NCBI GenBank assembly: GCA_028717165.1
Contig: JAQUOK010000274.1
Coordinates: forward strand, 1 to 5,265
DNA from: Victivallaceae bacterium
GTDB lineage: Bacteria > Verrucomicrobiota > Lentisphaeria > Victivallales > Victivallaceae
Reading direction: 5' to 3'
DNA: 5,265 nucleotides
Below, piece after piece: positions 4,286 through 5,265 of the stretch. The position numbers were made by a program, and so were the translations under genes. Numbering within the stretch: position 1 is the stretch's first letter; the number at the start of each line of letters is the position of its first letter. A model generated the notes under the pieces. It ran no database searches. It was not told the origin of the DNA and saw nothing but the letters and a program-made list of their open reading frames with translations.

Positions 4286-5265
4286 ATGAAAAATGTTCTG
4301 ATACCGACTAAACTGGATACGATAGCCGCAGACCTTTTACGGGAAAAATCTTACGTGGTAGTACAGGATGCCGAGCGTTCTCCCGAGGAACTGGCGGCCG
4401 AATACAAGAAAACGGAAGTCCTTATCGTCCGCAGCGAAAAAGTTACGCCGGAAATAATAGACGCCCTTCCCGATCTCAAACTGATCGTCCGGGCCGGAGC
4501 CGGTTATAATACCATTGATACAAAATACGCCAGGCGTAAGAATATCGCGGTAATGAATACTCCCGGCGCTAATTCCAATGCAGTCGCCGAAGAAGTCGTT
4601 GCCCTGATGCTTGCCGCCGCGCGCCATCTGGTTCCCGCCGATATCTCGACCCGTGCCGGGAAATGGGAAAAGAAAAATTTCATGGGCACGGAACTGACAG
4701 GCAAGACCATCGGCGTCGTCGGGTTGGGAAATATCGGCAGGCTGCTTATCAAACGTCTCGAAGGTTTTGAAATGAAAGTGCTCGGATATGACCCGATGAT
4801 CTCTCCCGCCCTGGCGGAAAAGCTGGAAGTCGAGTTATGTTCGCTGGAAGATATTTTCAGCAGTTCCGATTATATTTCCCTGCATATTCCGGAAAATGAC
4901 GAGACCCGCGGCATGATCAACTGCAGACTCCTGCGACTGATGAAAGAAGGGGCGACTTTAGTAAACTGCGCCCGTTCCGGCATCATCAATGAAGACGACC
5001 TGCGGGCCGTCAAGGCGGAAAAAAAACTGATTTTCTGCAACGACGTTTACCCGAAAGACGCCGCCGGAGAAAAATCCGTCGCGGATATTGCCGACATCAT
5101 GCTTCCGCATCTCGGCGCAAATACTGCAGAAGCCAACTTTAACGCCGCCCGCCGTGCCGCCGAACAGACAATAGACTATTTCGAACAGGGCATTACCAAT
5201 TGCGTGGTAAACAAGGATATCCCGGACGGTCTTGACCGGGCGTACCATCGCCTTGCTTTCGTGCT
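4286..5265 (+). CDS. serA: D-3-phosphoglycerate dehydrogenase-like D-2-hydroxyacid dehydrogenase, 3' end outside window
   Basis: The frame is open from ATG 4286 to the window end (326 codons plus 2 bases). It begins MKNVLIPTKL after GGAG 9 bases upstream. RAGAGYNTID (69-78) and NTPGANSNAVAEE (91-103) are strong phosphoglycerate dehydrogenase signatures. VGLGNIGR at 145-152 is the NAD loop, with Asp169 likely binding the adenosine ribose. Arg230 in NCARSG and His275 in LPHLGANTAEAN are the expected catalytic Arg and His. The third catalytic residue, normally Glu in a VFxxEP-like motif, is Asp258 in DVYPKDA, followed by a short insert. To my recollection Bacteroidetes-type SerA proteins also have Asp there with a GAQTAEAN-like ending, so this looks like that subgroup. 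It oxidises 3-phosphoglycerate to 3-phosphohydroxypyruvate for serine synthesis. The chain continues past the usual core with NKDIPDGLDRAYHRLAFV, so a C-terminal extension exists but is cut off. Another 2-hydroxyacid substrate is possible. Confidence 0.85.
   Translation, partial: MKNVLIPTKLDTIAADLLREKSYVVVQDAERSPEELAAEYKKTEVLIVRSEKVTPEIIDALPDLKLIVRAGAGYNTIDTKYARRKNIAVMNTPGANSNAVAEEVVALMLAAARHLVPADISTRAGKWEKKNFMGTELTGKTIGVVGLGNIGRLLIKRLEGFEMKVLGYDPMISPALAEKLEVELCSLEDIFSSSDYISLHIPENDETRGMINCRLLRLMKEGATLVNCARSGIINEDDLRAVKAEKKLIFCNDVYPKDAAGEKSVADIADIMLPHLGANTAEANFNAARRAAEQTIDYFEQGITNCVVNKDIPDGLDRAYHRLAFV

Noticed and set aside
4337..5248. Several 80-96-codon frames on the minus strand within the serA-like gene
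   Set aside because: They are shadows of the plus-strand gene, which is open over its full length and carries all expected dehydrogenase motifs.

Overview
The window holds four protein-coding genes in two divergent transcription units, with no RNA genes, mobile elements or CRISPR. Base composition is close to balanced in the genes and AT-rich between them. Gene content points to the Planctomycetes-Verrucomicrobia-Chlamydiae superphylum, most likely Lentisphaerota/Victivallales or a close relative. The reasons are a short cytosolic ceramidase-type protein, a Gfo/Idh/MocA oxidoreductase, a StrS-type aminotransferase and a SerA resembling the Bacteroidetes-style enzyme. This assignment is inferred from family knowledge and was not searched.

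Left part, minus strand (reading from about 4080 down to 196): a three-gene unit. A DegT/DnrJ/EryC1/StrS PLP aminotransferase (3981 to 2722) is followed after 85 bases by a Gfo/Idh/MocA NAD(P)-dependent oxidoreductase (2636 to 1569). That gene is followed 2 bases later by a ceramidase-N-terminal-domain protein (1566 to 241). A clear intrinsic terminator ends the unit at 225-196. Two sigma70-like promoters are visible, one before the aminotransferase (TTGACA-17-TATCTT) and one in the 85-base gap (TTGACT-17-TAAAAT). Each carries an inverted repeat over its core, so both look like sites for DNA-binding regulators. The two promoters carry different palindromes. Positions 1-195 hold no gene, only a possible outward-facing promoter at the very edge.

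Right part, plus strand: after a 304-base AT-rich divergent intergenic region with T-tracts and several palindromes, a D-3-phosphoglycerate dehydrogenase-like gene starts at 4286 and runs off the window end after 326 codons.

How they may work together: an oxidoreductase plus a keto/amino-group aminotransferase is the standard pair for exchanging a hydroxyl and an amino group on a sugar or cyclitol. The third protein has the fold of an N-acyl (amide) hydrolase but no export signal. The simplest joint hypothesis is intracellular handling of an N-acylated amino sugar or aminocyclitol, either breakdown (deacylate, transaminate, reduce) or synthesis. Direction and substrate cannot be read from sequence. 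The serine-pathway dehydrogenase is probably an independent housekeeping gene sharing only the intergenic region.
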